DNA of 64,000 bases from JAVBNF01 sp031551725 (GTDB lineage: Bacteria; Bacteroidota; Bacteroidia; Bacteroidales; P3): NCBI GenBank assembly GCA_031551725.1, contig JAVBNF010000021.1, positions 1 through 64,000 of the forward strand, given 5' to 3'. A program made the translations under genes and the position numbers. Shown here piece by piece: positions 1 through 8,572 of this stretch (within the stretch, counting starts at the first letter, position 1; each line of letters opens with the position of its first letter). Under the pieces are notes generated by a model that was not told the DNA's origin, did no database searches, and worked only from the letters and a program-made list of their open reading frames with translations.

Positions 1-738
1 TCGCGCGACTGCAACACCTATTCCATCGTTCTTATGCCAGACAATAAATGGTGGATGGCCGAAAATTTGAATTATCAAGCCGGATTGAAGTTTAATGCCA
101 ATTCCAATAAGGTTGGCGGCGATGTTACCACCTTTACATCCACAACCAACGGAACACCCGGCATTGGCAACTTCTGGTGCCCGGGAGCAGCAAGTGCAAC
201 AACAGCTTCGCTTTCTGACTGTGATACTTGGGGGGCTCTTTATACTTGGGAGTGTGTCATGCGAGCTGATGGCCTTGGTTCTTGGACAGAGGGTTCACTT
301 TACACCAATTCTGCATCCGGCAATCCATCTTCTTTTTCAGCACCCAGGGGCATATGTCCCAATGGTTGGCATATACCTTCTGATGCCGAGTGGGGTAACA
401 TGTTAAATGCGGTTGAAGCACAGTTTGGTGGTACGCAAGACCACAACACTGTAACAGTAGGAAATTGGGCAGGTACCAATGCAGGTACAACCTTAAAAGC
501 AGCCAACTTCACTACAGGTGTTAAGCAAGCCACAGGCTTTTCCGTGCTCGCAGCAGGCTATCGTCACTACGATGGTTCGTATTTCGGCAGTCGGGGCATA
601 GGCGCCTACTTTCTGAGCGCTTCCGGCTATAATAGCGGTAGCGCGTGGCGCCGCCTATTCAACTCGAACGATGCTAAGGTGAACCGGGACAGCAACCGCA
701 GGGCTTTCGGCTTTTCCGTTCGTTGCCAAAAGGATTAA
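1..738 (+). CDS. FISUMP-domain surface protein, 3' part (5' end outside window)
   Basis: The frame is open to the first base, so the gene starts upstream of the window; the first internal ATG is at 34. The visible 245 residues are one Fibrobacter succinogenes major paralogous (FISUMP) domain, a C-type-lectin-like fold found in secreted proteins. The hallmarks are MPDNKWWMAENL near the start, GICPNGWHIPSDAEW in the middle and a GFSVRC tail before the stop. From about base 541 the codon use changes sharply to GC-rich NNC-type codons, discussed as a separate feature. Two further FISUMP genes lie at 23.4 and 48.8 kb. The ligand is unknown. The family assignment is firm; the function is inference. 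Confidence 0.85.
   Translation, partial: SRDCNTYSIVLMPDNKWWMAENLNYQAGLKFNANSNKVGGDVTTFTSTTNGTPGIGNFWCPGAASATTASLSDCDTWGALYTWECVMRADGLGSWTEGSLYTNSASGNPSSFSAPRGICPNGWHIPSDAEWGNMLNAVEAQFGGTQDHNTVTVGNWAGTNAGTTLKAANFTTGVKQATGFSVLAAGYRHYDGSYFGSRGIGAYFLSASGYNSGSAWRRLFNSNDAKVNRDSNRRAFGFSVRCQKD
541..735 (+). other. Candidate DGR variable region inside the FISUMP gene
   Basis: The last 65 codons encode the pattern AAGYRHYDGSYFGSRG, then YFLSASGYNSGSAW, then NSNDAKVNRDSNRRAFGFSVRC. The conserved framework residues (AAGYR, RG, SAS, AW, FNSN, VNR, GFSVRC) alternate with positions carrying TAT, CAC, TAC, GAT, TTC, AGC, GAC or CGC. That is what adenine-specific mutagenesis of AAC/AAT codons in a template repeat gives. 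DGR variable regions characteristically sit at the C-terminus of C-type-lectin-fold proteins. No template repeat or reverse transcriptase is visible in the window, so the assignment rests on this pattern only. Confidence 0.6.
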
Positions 739-777
739 GGATGTACGAGATATGATGTGTGATTTTCAGTTGGACAG

Positions 778-812
778 ACCTAACAGGTCTTAAAATCCTG
801 TTAGGTTTTACC
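778..812 (+). terminator. Hairpin terminator after the first FISUMP gene
   Basis: A perfect 10-bp stem ACCTAACAGG / CCTGTTAGGT with a 9-nt loop is followed by TTTTACC. It lies 40 bases after the FISUMP stop and is a likely intrinsic terminator, although its U-tract is short. Confidence 0.5.
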
Positions 813-847
813 TTAAGTTGAAAGTTAAAGACCAGTTAGGAAAAAAA

Positions 848-904
848 TCTGCGAAAATCCGCGTCATCTGCGCAAATCCGCGATGAAATTTCGCCGCAGG
901 CGAA
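848..904. repeat. Two 19-nt direct repeats plus a short hairpin
   Basis: TCTGCGAAAATCCGCGTCA (848-866) is followed directly by TCTGCGCAAATCCGCGATG (867-885). A hairpin TTCGCC-GCA-GGCGAA (890-904) comes next, ending three bases from the argS stop codon. The ATCCGCG/TCTGCG motif looks like dispersed intergenic repeat DNA. The hairpin may serve as the 3' end of the argS transcript. Confidence 0.5.
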
Positions 905-907
905 GTA

Positions 908-2692
908 TTACATTTTTTCAGGAGCAGAAATACCGAGCAAATGCAAGCCCGATTTCAATACTTGTCCTGTGAATGCACATAAAGCCAAACGGAATTTTCT
1001 CAATTCTTCGTTTTCTTCACGCAAAACAGGCGTATCTTGATAGAAGCTGTTAAACTCTTTGGCCAGTTCGAAAATATAATTTGCAATCAAGGCCGGACTG
1101 TATAAATCGCCCGCTTGACGCACTATTTGCGGAAAATCGTGCAACAATTTGAGAACGGATTTTTCTTTTTCGTTCATCGAAATAGCTTGCATTTTCGTAT
1201 TTAAAACTTCCGTTTCAATGTCGGATTTATTGAGCAATGAGCGAATACGTGCGTGCGTGTATTGAATGAAAGGGCCGGTGTTTCCATTGAAATCAATCGA
1301 TTCGTGCGGATTGAACAACATGTTTTTCGTTGGGTCCACTTTCAGAATGAAATATTTCAATGCGCCCAACGCCAGTGTTTCATATAATTTTTGGGCTTCT
1401 TCGCTTTCGAAGTTGTCGATTTTTCCGAGTTCTTCGGTTTTCTGGCGAGCGGTATTCACCATTTCCTGAATCAAATCATCGGCATCCACAACCGTTCCTT
1501 CGCGCGATTTCATTTTACCTTCGGGCAATTCCACCATGCCGTAAGAAACGTGTTCGATGGTATCGGCAAACGGATAATTCAGTTTTTTCAAAATGATTTT
1601 CAATACATCGAAATGGTAATTTTGTTCATTCCCTACAATGTACATCATTTTTTGCGCTTCGAAATCTTCGTAGCGGAGCTTGGCCGTTCCGAGGTCTTGC
1701 GTCATGTAAACAGACGTTCCGTCGGCACGCAAAAGCAATTTTTCGTCCAATCCGTCTTCGCGTAAATCGGCCCAAACAGAAGTGTCGGGACGTTGATTCA
1801 GAATGCCCTTTTGAAGGCCGTCAAGAACCATTGATTTTCCCAATAAATACGTGTTGGATTCGTAATAAATTTTATCAAAATCAACACCCAGACGTTTGTA
1901 TGTGACATCAAAACCTGCATACACCCAGTTGTTCATCTTTTCCCACAAAGCGCGAACATCGGCATCGTTTTGTTCCCATTTGCGAAGCATTTCCTGTGCT
2001 TCGAGCAAAATGGGCGCTTCTTTTTCGGCTTGTTCTTGGGGAATATTTTTTGAAACTAAATCTTTAATTTCCTGTTTGTAGGCTTTGTCAAATTCAACAT
2101 AATATTTACCTACGAGGTGATCGCCTTTAAGCCCACTGTTTTCGGGCGTTTCTCCGTTTCCATATCGCATCCATGCAACCATGGATTTGCAAATATGAAT
2201 ACCGCGATCGTTCACTAAATTTACTTTCTTTACAGGATGTCCGTTGGCTTTTAAAATTTCACTGACAGACCATCCAAGTAAATTATTCCGGATATGTCCT
2301 AAATGTAGAGGCTTGTTGGTGTTTGGCGAAGAATATTCAACAACAAAAGGCTTTTCCGCAATAGCGGCATGATAACCGAAGTTGTTGATGTTTTTATTTT
2401 CATTCAGAAAATCCAAATAATATTGTTCGTCAATTACAACATTCAAAAAGCCTTTCACCACATTAAAACCTGTGATAAAATTGCTGTTTGCCTGTAAGTA
2501 TTGACCGATGATTTCGCCACATTGTTCGGGCGATTTTCGGGCAATTTTCACAAAAGGAAAAATCACAACCGTAAGGTCGCCTTCGAAATCCTTAACTGTT
2601 TTTTGTATCTGGATATTTGCGGAAGCAACTTCCGTTTGAAAAAGTTCTTTAACGGCAGCTACTGTGAGTTCTGCTAAATGTTTATCAATCAT
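908..2692 (-). CDS. argS: Arginyl-tRNA synthetase
   Basis: This cytoplasmic class I aminoacyl-tRNA synthetase charges tRNA-Arg with arginine using ATP. The 594 residues match the usual length. An N-terminal Add-1-type tRNA-recognition domain (about 1-110) precedes the catalytic core, whose HIGH-type signature is HLGH at 130-133. The KMSKS counterpart reads KMKSREGT, an accepted form in ArgRS. The C-terminal third is the helical DALR anticodon-binding domain. The start ATG overlaps the 3' end of lpxA by 8 bases, so the two are probably translationally coupled in one minus-strand operon with lpxC/fabZ. Confidence 0.97.
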   Translation of the reverse strand: MIDKHLAELTVAAVKELFQTEVASANIQIQKTVKDFEGDLTVVIFPFVKIARKSPEQCGEIIGQYLQANSNFITGFNVVKGFLNVVIDEQYYLDFLNENKNINNFGYHAAIAEKPFVVEYSSPNTNKPLHLGHIRNNLLGWSVSEILKANGHPVKKVNLVNDRGIHICKSMVAWMRYGNGETPENSGLKGDHLVGKYYVEFDKAYKQEIKDLVSKNIPQEQAEKEAPILLEAQEMLRKWEQNDADVRALWEKMNNWVYAGFDVTYKRLGVDFDKIYYESNTYLLGKSMVLDGLQKGILNQRPDTSVWADLREDGLDEKLLLRADGTSVYMTQDLGTAKLRYEDFEAQKMMYIVGNEQNYHFDVLKIILKKLNYPFADTIEHVSYGMVELPEGKMKSREGTVVDADDLIQEMVNTARQKTEELGKIDNFESEEAQKLYETLALGALKYFILKVDPTKNMLFNPHESIDFNGNTGPFIQYTHARIRSLLNKSDIETEVLNTKMQAISMNEKEKSVLKLLHDFPQIVRQAGDLYSPALIANYIFELAKEFNSFYQDTPVLREENEELRKFRLALCAFTGQVLKSGLHLLGISAPEKM

Positions 2693-3497
2693 CGCTACGT
2701 TGGATTGCTAAGCCGGAACGTGCGCTACCGGGGCTTTTGATGATTCCTTCCGGCGAATTTTTAATAAAATTAAGAATCAAATCGCGCTCTGCGCTTTGAG
2801 GGAAATTTGCTTCAACCGATTCAACTGCTTTAGAAAGTGCAAGGTCTTTCAAGAAAATATGACGATAAATATCTTGAATTTCATTTACCTTTTCTTGTGT
2901 AAATCCGCGTCGTAACAAGCCCACAGAGTTGATACCTGCGTAGGATAATGGCTCATTGGCGCATCTTACAAAAGGAGGAACATTTTTACGTGCAAACGAA
3001 CCGCCGCTAACATAGGTATGTGCACCGATAGTAATAAATTGCTGAACGCCGACCATTCCGTTAAGAATAGCCCAATCTTCAACAATGACGTGCCCTGCCA
3101 AAGTAACATTGTTAACCAAAACGCAGTTGTTTCCGACAACGCTGTCGTGGCCGATATGCACGTATGCCATGATCAGACAGTTGTTTCCGACAACGGTTTT
3201 GCCTGTTGCTTGTGTGCCGCGGTTGATAGTTACACATTCGCGAATGCTCGTATTGTCACCAATAATGGTAACGCTTTCTTCGCCGATAAATTTCAAATCT
3301 TGAGGGATGGCAGATATCACTGCTCCGGGAAATATTTTGCAATTTTTACCGATACGCGCACCGCTCATTACCACGGTGTGTGGGCCAATCCATGTGCCTT
3401 CGCCGATTTCAACGTTTTTATCTACGTATGCAAACGGTTCGATAACGGCCGAAGCGGCAACTTTAGCTTCGGGATGAACAAATGAGAGATTACTCAT
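2685..3497 (-). CDS. lpxA: Acyl-ACP--UDP-N-acetylglucosamine O-acyltransferase
   Basis: LpxA adds the first 3-hydroxyacyl chain to UDP-GlcNAc, opening lipid A synthesis in the cytoplasm. The 270-residue protein begins with hexapeptide-repeat coils of a left-handed beta helix (repeats of the form IGxGTxI). It carries the HIGHDSVVGNN segment that corresponds to the catalytic-histidine region, and it ends in the helical C-terminal domain. It lies 7 bases downstream of the lpxC/fabZ stop and overlaps argS, so the cluster supplies consecutive lipid A steps. An outer membrane with lipid A is therefore expected. Confidence 0.96.
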   Translation of the reverse strand: MSNLSFVHPEAKVAASAVIEPFAYVDKNVEIGEGTWIGPHTVVMSGARIGKNCKIFPGAVISAIPQDLKFIGEESVTIIGDNTSIRECVTINRGTQATGKTVVGNNCLIMAYVHIGHDSVVGNNCVLVNNVTLAGHVIVEDWAILNGMVGVQQFITIGAHTYVSGGSFARKNVPPFVRCANEPLSYAGINSVGLLRRGFTQEKVNEIQDIYRHIFLKDLALSKAVESVEANFPQSAERDLILNFIKNSPEGIIKSPGSARSGLAIQRSDD

Positions 3498-3504
3498 AGT
3501 TGTT

Positions 3505-4920
3505 TTATTGTGCTTTTTGTGTTTTTTCAGGATCTTTTGCTAATTGAGCAAGCATCTCGGCTTCCATCACGACTTTGTTTCCAACGAAGGTGGTTCCTTT
3601 CATATTCACAAGTCCGCGACGGATGGGGGAGATGAGTTCGAGTTTGAAAACCAATGTGTCGCCCGGCACTACTTGGTGGCGGAATTTCACATTATCAATT
3701 TTCATAAAATAAGTTAAATAATTTTCCGGATCCGGCACAGAGCTTAATGCTAAAATACCGCCGCATTGCGCCATGGCTTCGATTTGTAATACGCCCGGCA
3801 TTACAGGCTTGTCGGGAAAATGTCCAACGAAAAACGGCTCGTTCATCGTCACATTTTTAACACCAACAACGTGGCTGTCGCTCATTTCCATCACTTTGTC
3901 AACCAACAAGAACGGCGGACGGTGCGGAAGGAGTTTTTTGATTGCATTGACATCGTAAAGCGGTTCGGCATTCAAATCGATTTTCGGAACATCTTTGTTG
4001 GCAATTTCTTGCAACATCGTTTGACGGATGATTTTTGCAAATTCGACGTTGGATGCGTGTCCGGGACGGCCTGCAATGACGTGTCCTTTGATGGGTTTTC
4101 CAACCAAAGTCAAATCGCCGATGAGGTCCAAAAGTTTGTGGCGTCCGGGTTCGTTTTTGAAGTTCAGTTGAACATTATTTAAAATACCTTCTTCCAAAAC
4201 TTCAACGGATTCGCGGTTGAAGAGCTTCGCCATTCGGTCGAGTTCTTCTTTTTCCACTTTTTTATTTACGAAAACAATTGCATTTTCCATGCTTCCGCCG
4301 CGAACTAAGTTGTTTTTCAACAAAAATTCGAGTTCGTGGAAAAATACGAATGTGCGGCAAGGGGCAATTTCTTCTTTAAATTTATCTAAATCGTGTAAAG
4401 ATGCGAATTGCAACGGCAATACCTCTACATCATAATCAATCAATACCGAAAGTTTGTATCCACGACTGTGAACAATTACCATTTCGATTTTCTTTTCCGG
4501 ATTTACATAGCATAAATCTTTTGGGATGACGTAGTATTCGCGTTCTGCGGATTGTTCAACGGCGCCAACTTTTTCAATGGCTTCAACAATGAAACGGGCG
4601 CTGCCGTCCATAATCGGCATTTCGGGGCCGTCCACTTCAATCAACGCATTGTCGATGCGCAAGCCGGCCAGTGACGCAAGCACGTGTTCAACGGTGCTTA
4701 CGCGAACGCCTTTGCTTTCGAGTGTTGTTCCGCGAGAAGTATCCACTACGTTTTCGGCAACAGCATCAATAGGCTTGGAGCCTTCGATATCCGTACGAAC
4801 AAATTTATACCAATGATTTTCGGGAGCCGGTTTAATGGTTAGATTAACTTTTTCTCCCGAGTGTAGGCCTACGCCTGAAATATGTACAGGTCCTTTAAGC
4901 GTTCTTTGAAATTCTTGCAT
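3505..4920 (-). CDS. lpxC/fabZ: Bifunctional LpxC deacetylase / FabZ dehydratase fusion
   Basis: The first roughly 300 residues are UDP-3-O-acyl-N-acetylglucosamine deacetylase, the zinc-dependent committed step of lipid A synthesis. It includes the EHVLASLAG zinc-ligand motif and the later GRHKLLDLIGDL segment. After a short linker, residues from about 320 to 460 are a hot-dog-fold 3-hydroxyacyl-ACP dehydratase with LLPHRPPFLLVDKV and the catalytic GHFPDKPVMPGV motif. The fusion is the normal arrangement in Bacteroidota, so it helps identify the organism and is not a novelty. It is the first gene of the lpxC/fabZ-lpxA-argS operon, and a -7 box lies about 22 bases upstream. Confidence 0.97.
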   Translation of the reverse strand: MQEFQRTLKGPVHISGVGLHSGEKVNLTIKPAPENHWYKFVRTDIEGSKPIDAVAENVVDTSRGTTLESKGVRVSTVEHVLASLAGLRIDNALIEVDGPEMPIMDGSARFIVEAIEKVGAVEQSAEREYYVIPKDLCYVNPEKKIEMVIVHSRGYKLSVLIDYDVEVLPLQFASLHDLDKFKEEIAPCRTFVFFHELEFLLKNNLVRGGSMENAIVFVNKKVEKEELDRMAKLFNRESVEVLEEGILNNVQLNFKNEPGRHKLLDLIGDLTLVGKPIKGHVIAGRPGHASNVEFAKIIRQTMLQEIANKDVPKIDLNAEPLYDVNAIKKLLPHRPPFLLVDKVMEMSDSHVVGVKNVTMNEPFFVGHFPDKPVMPGVLQIEAMAQCGGILALSSVPDPENYLTYFMKIDNVKFRHQVVPGDTLVFKLELISPIRRGLVNMKGTTFVGNKVVMEAEMLAQLAKDPEKTQKAQ

Positions 4921-4942
4921 ATTACTAGTATAATAAACCTTG

Positions 4943-4950
4943 CAAAGGTA
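4943..4950 (-). promoter_or_regulatory. -7 box of the lpxC/fabZ operon
   Basis: TACCTTTG on the minus strand matches the Bacteroidota primary-sigma -7 consensus TAnnTTTG. The start codon follows 22 bases after the box. Confidence 0.65.
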
Positions 4951-5082
4951 CGAAAAAAAAGGCAGAAATCAAATTATTTTCCAAATGTCGGATTATTAAT
5001 GAGATGGCAGGCGGCGAATGAGTTGTTTGTCACCTGTTACTGTTATTCTCTAAACGTTTATAATAATTAACAATTATTTTAT

Positions 5083-5090
5083 TATCTTTG
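5083..5090 (+). promoter_or_regulatory. -7 box of the two-component operon
   Basis: TATCTTTG matches TAnnTTTG and sits 19 bases before the GTG start of the histidine kinase, so the leader is very short. Confidence 0.65.
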
Positions 5091-5109
5091 TACATTCATT
5101 CTTAGCAAC

Positions 5110-6708
5110 GTGTCTAAACGCATCGAATTTTATATTACCTTTTTCATGAGCCTGTCCTTGGTGGGATTGCTTGTTTTTCAATATTTTTGGATGCAGGAAT
5201 CGTTAAAGGTTGAGAAAAATAACTTTACCGCTTCAGTGGGAGAGGCCATGCAGGGCGTGATTTTACAATTGGAGAAAAAGGAAGTGCAGCATCAAATGCA
5301 GCAAAATGTCCGTCGTAAAGCCCTTCTGCAGCGTATTGACTCTGTTAATACCAATATTAATTTGCTGCTCAAGCAAAATCCTGATTTACTTTTCGAAGAA
5401 AGCGTACAGGAAATAGCAGGTTTGTATACCACTGACGAAAGCGGCAGCTTGTTATTGCAGCCTGATACAACAGTTGTTCATGATGCGGCAAATGCTGAAG
5501 AAACGCCGAAAAAAGAACAACAAAACCGGGCCAAAATTCGTCGTGTGCGTAAGTCCTATCAACAACTTAGACATCAAAAAGAGCAATTAATACATAAATT
5601 GGGTTTGATGGATGAATTGTATCAGGAAGTGATGAGCTATTCATCGTCTCAGCCGCTCGAACAGCGCATTCATCCCAAAGAATTGGATACTTTAATTGCT
5701 AAAAATCTTCGTTTAAAACATATTAATGTGCCCGTTGAATGGGGTTTGTTCAATGTTAAGCGGAGCAAATTAATTATTCAGCGTACCGGAAAATATTCCA
5801 AGCAATTGTTGGATAGTCCTTATATTTACAGCCTTTCAACAGCGAATACTAATGCATCCGACGATTATTTGATCGCTTATTTTCCTACCGAACGGCATTA
5901 TTTGTTTTCACAAGTTCAATTTCTATTAATCGCTTCGTTTTGCCTGTTTGCTATTATTATTTTCGTATTCGTATATATTCTTCGGAAAATAATTCAACAA
6001 CGGAAATGGACAGAAAATCGTAATGATTTTATCAATAATTTAACACACGAAATTAAAACGCCGGTTTCCACAATTTCCTTGGTTTGTGAGGCTTTGGGCG
6101 ATGAATCAATACGGAAATCGGATGCCATGCTCGAAAAATATATTGATGTTATTCGTCAAGAAAATAAACGATTATCGAGTTTGTCCGAACAAATTTTACA
6201 GTTGGCGCGCTTGGAACATCAGCATTATCGCCTCTTTATGTCGATAAACGATGTACATGCAATGATTAAAGAAGCTGTGGAATTGATGAAATTGCAAGTT
6301 ACTCATCGTGGTGGAAATATTGAACTTCAACTGAATGCTGAAAATGATGAAATATTGGCTGATCATACTCACTTCATCAATATGCTTACAAATTTGATTG
6401 ACAACGCTAATAAATATTCTCCGCAAGCTCCCGAAATTACGATCAAAACCCGCAATATAAGGCATGGAATTGAAGTATGTGTTTCCGATAAGGGAATCGG
6501 AATTCATACAAATCAAATAAAAAAAATATTCGACAATCTTTATCGTGTTTCTACCGGTAATATTCACGATGTTAAAGGTTTCGGATTAGGTTTGAGTTAT
6601 GTGAAAAAAGTAGTTGATAAACATTCCGGAAAAATTAAAGTAGAAAGCGAAGTGAAAAAAGGCACTACTTTCCACTTGATTTTTCCTCTGATAACAAAGG
6701 AGAAGTAA
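5110..6708 (+). CDS. Membrane sensor histidine kinase
   Basis: This 532-residue inner-membrane sensor kinase starts with GTG; no in-frame ATG lies nearer to the promoter. Hydrophobic helices at about 8-28 and 270-293 frame a periplasmic sensor region rich in glutamine and charged residues, probably coiled-coil. The HisKA domain carries the phosphorylated histidine H313 in NLTHEIKTP. The ATPase domain has the N box NLIDNANKY, the G1 box DKGIGI and the G2 box GFGLGLSYVK. Its stop codon abuts the ATG of the response regulator, so the two are co-translated partners. The signal sensed cannot be read from the sequence. Confidence 0.95.
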   Translation: MSKRIEFYITFFMSLSLVGLLVFQYFWMQESLKVEKNNFTASVGEAMQGVILQLEKKEVQHQMQQNVRRKALLQRIDSVNTNINLLLKQNPDLLFEESVQEIAGLYTTDESGSLLLQPDTTVVHDAANAEETPKKEQQNRAKIRRVRKSYQQLRHQKEQLIHKLGLMDELYQEVMSYSSSQPLEQRIHPKELDTLIAKNLRLKHINVPVEWGLFNVKRSKLIIQRTGKYSKQLLDSPYIYSLSTANTNASDDYLIAYFPTERHYLFSQVQFLLIASFCLFAIIIFVFVYILRKIIQQRKWTENRNDFINNLTHEIKTPVSTISLVCEALGDESIRKSDAMLEKYIDVIRQENKRLSSLSEQILQLARLEHQHYRLFMSINDVHAMIKEAVELMKLQVTHRGGNIELQLNAENDEILADHTHFINMLTNLIDNANKYSPQAPEITIKTRNIRHGIEVCVSDKGIGIHTNQIKKIFDNLYRVSTGNIHDVKGFGLGLSYVKKVVDKHSGKIKVESEVKKGTTFHLIFPLITKEK

Positions 6709-7419
6709 ATGGATATAATTGGAAACATTCGAATTTTGTTGGTTGAAGACGATATGAATTTGGGCGGATTTCTAAAATCCTATTTGGAGATGAAAGGCTA
6801 TCCGGCCGATTGGGTGCAGAACGGAGAGGATGGCCTACGTGCTTTTCGCACCGGGAAATATAATTTTTGTATCACCGATGTGATGATGCCGATTATGGAT
6901 GGTTATACGATGGCGCGTGAAATCCGTGCGCAAGACAAACGTATTCCCATTTTGTTTTTAACTGCAAAATCGCTTGAAGAAGATCGCTTAACAGGTTTTA
7001 AAATCGGTGCCGACGACTATATCACCAAGCCATTCAGTATGGATGAACTTTTGTTGCGTGTGCAAGCTATTTGGCGTCGTTTCGAGGCTTTGGAAATGGA
7101 AGATCCGCAGCACGAATTTACGATCGGAAACCTGAAATTCGATTATCAAAATATGTTGCTGACTTTGTCGAACGGCAAAGTCCAAAAACTTACGCAGCGC
7201 GAAGCTGATTTGTTGAAAATATTAATTCTGCATCACAATCAAGTCGTTGAACGGGATGAAATTCTGAATAAAATTTGGAAAAGTACAGATGTACCGAGTT
7301 TGCGGAGTATGGATGTGTACTTGAGTAAATTACGGAAAATCCTAAAAGGGGAGCCGGAATTGGAATTACAAAACGTCCACGGCGTTGGTTTTTCGCTTCG
7401 CACAAATAAACTGAAATAA
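6709..7419 (+). CDS. OmpR-family response regulator
   Basis: This cytoplasmic DNA-binding regulator is phosphorylated by the kinase encoded immediately upstream, with no intergenic base. The receiver domain (1-120) has the acidic pair ED at 13-14, the phospho-acceptor D57 in ITDVMMPIMDGY and the conserved K107 in DDYITKPF. Residues from about 135 to 236 form an OmpR/PhoB winged helix ending SLRTNK. The length of 236 residues is typical. The pair resembles the RprXY-type systems of Bacteroidales, but the target genes are unknown. Confidence 0.95.
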   Translation: MDIIGNIRILLVEDDMNLGGFLKSYLEMKGYPADWVQNGEDGLRAFRTGKYNFCITDVMMPIMDGYTMAREIRAQDKRIPILFLTAKSLEEDRLTGFKIGADDYITKPFSMDELLLRVQAIWRRFEALEMEDPQHEFTIGNLKFDYQNMLLTLSNGKVQKLTQREADLLKILILHHNQVVERDEILNKIWKSTDVPSLRSMDVYLSKLRKILKGEPELELQNVHGVGFSLRTNKLK

Positions 7420-7476
7420 ATTTGAACAATTTCCAGAGATGATTGTTTCTTATTTATAATCTCAAAAAATATTGCT

Positions 7477-8055
7477 ATGAAATTCGAACTTCCGCCCCTT
7501 CCGTATGCGAAAAACGCTTTAGAACCGCATATCTCCGAAAAAACAATGGAATTCCACTATGGAAAACATCATCAAACATACGTTGATAATTTGAATAAAA
7601 TGATTGTCGGTACGCCGTTTGAAAACGCAGCGCTCGAAGAAATTATTGAAAAAGCGGAAGGTCCGCTTTATAATAATGCTGCGCAAGTGTGGAATCATAC
7701 GTTTTTTTGGAACTGCATGATGCCTAAAGGACAAGGTGCGCCTGTTGGCGAATTGGCCGATGCGATTAACGAAGATTTCGGTTCTTTCGACGAATTTAAA
7801 CAAAAATTTACGGCTGCTTCGCTTGGATTATTTGGTTCCGGTTGGACTTTCCTTGTTCAAAACGAAGATGGTAAATTGGAAATTACACAAGAAGGCAATG
7901 CAGGAACCCCCTTGCGTAAAAATCAAAATCCGATTTTAACGCTCGATGTGTGGGAACATGCTTACTATCTGGACCGTCAAAACCGTCGTGCCGAATTTGT
8001 GGAAGCATTCTGGAATTTAATTGACTGGGAAGCTGCCGACCAACGTTTCGAATAA
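7477..8055 (+). CDS. sodB: Cytoplasmic Fe/Mn superoxide dismutase
   Basis: The enzyme dismutates superoxide to oxygen and hydrogen peroxide. The 192 residues carry all four metal ligands: H27, H74, D157 and H161 (DVWEHAYYL). The AAQVWNHTFFW segment is of the iron type; some Bacteroidales enzymes of this type are cambialistic. There is no signal peptide, so it is cytoplasmic, unlike the second SOD at 54.5 kb. It follows the two-component operon by 57 bases and precedes shikimate kinase by one base. The last two are probably co-transcribed without a functional link. Confidence 0.96.
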   Translation: MKFELPPLPYAKNALEPHISEKTMEFHYGKHHQTYVDNLNKMIVGTPFENAALEEIIEKAEGPLYNNAAQVWNHTFFWNCMMPKGQGAPVGELADAINEDFGSFDEFKQKFTAASLGLFGSGWTFLVQNEDGKLEITQEGNAGTPLRKNQNPILTLDVWEHAYYLDRQNRRAEFVEAFWNLIDWEAADQRFE

Positions 8056-8056
8056 A

Positions 8057-8572
8057 ATGCGCATTTACATCGTCGGTTATATGTTTAGTGGAAAGTCAAC
8101 GATTGGTAGGCGTTTGGCTAAACATTTGCAATTTGATTTTAAAGATACCGATGATTTATTCGAAGAAACGTATAAAATCTCAATATCCGATTTTTTTGCA
8201 AAATACGGAGAAACGGCATTCCGCCAAGTGGAACACGAACTGCTGAAAAAAACAGCAGAGATGGATAATGTAGTGATTTCCACTGGTGGTGGGATGCCGT
8301 GTTTTTTTAATAATATGGAAATCATCCGCTCAAGCGGAATTTCCATTTATCTCAAACAAACACCGGAATTTTTATATAGCCGCTATCAGCAATCGGTGCG
8401 TAAAGCCTCGCGCCCGTTGTTAAAAGATCTTTCACCAGAAGAAGTGCTTGATAAAATCCAACAACAATTGGATGAACGTGCGCCGTTTTACGAACAAGCC
8501 AATATTATATGTATGGCCGATACCGTAAACTACGATGAACTTCAACAGTTAATAGAAAAAATAAGAAATTGA
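8057..8572 (+). CDS. aroK: Shikimate kinase
   Basis: Shikimate kinase phosphorylates shikimate with ATP, the fifth step of the chorismate pathway. The P-loop GYMFSGKST is at 7-15, followed by DTDDLFEE for shikimate binding and STGGGMP. The 171-residue length is standard. I chose the ATG one base after the sodB stop; the in-frame start at 8021 would add 12 unrelated residues inside sodB. It ends immediately beside the convergent cytidine deaminase stop, with no base between them. Confidence 0.95.
   Translation: MRIYIVGYMFSGKSTIGRRLAKHLQFDFKDTDDLFEETYKISISDFFAKYGETAFRQVEHELLKKTAEMDNVVISTGGGMPCFFNNMEIIRSSGISIYLKQTPEFLYSRYQQSVRKASRPLLKDLSPEEVLDKIQQQLDERAPFYEQANIICMADTVNYDELQQLIEKIRN

Noticed and set aside
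849..886. Direct repeat near argS as a DGR template repeat
   Set aside because: The unit is only 19 bases and shares no framework with the FISUMP variable region.
3505..4920. LpxC-FabZ fusion as a novel gene fusion
   Set aside because: This fusion is the normal form in Bacteroidota; it helps to identify the organism but is not new.
6196..6567. Open frame of 123 codons on the minus strand inside the histidine kinase gene
   Set aside because: It is the shadow of a strongly supported gene, with no start context and low-complexity translation. Other such shadows (for example 32264-32656, 58938-59447, 30610-31242) were dropped for the same reason.
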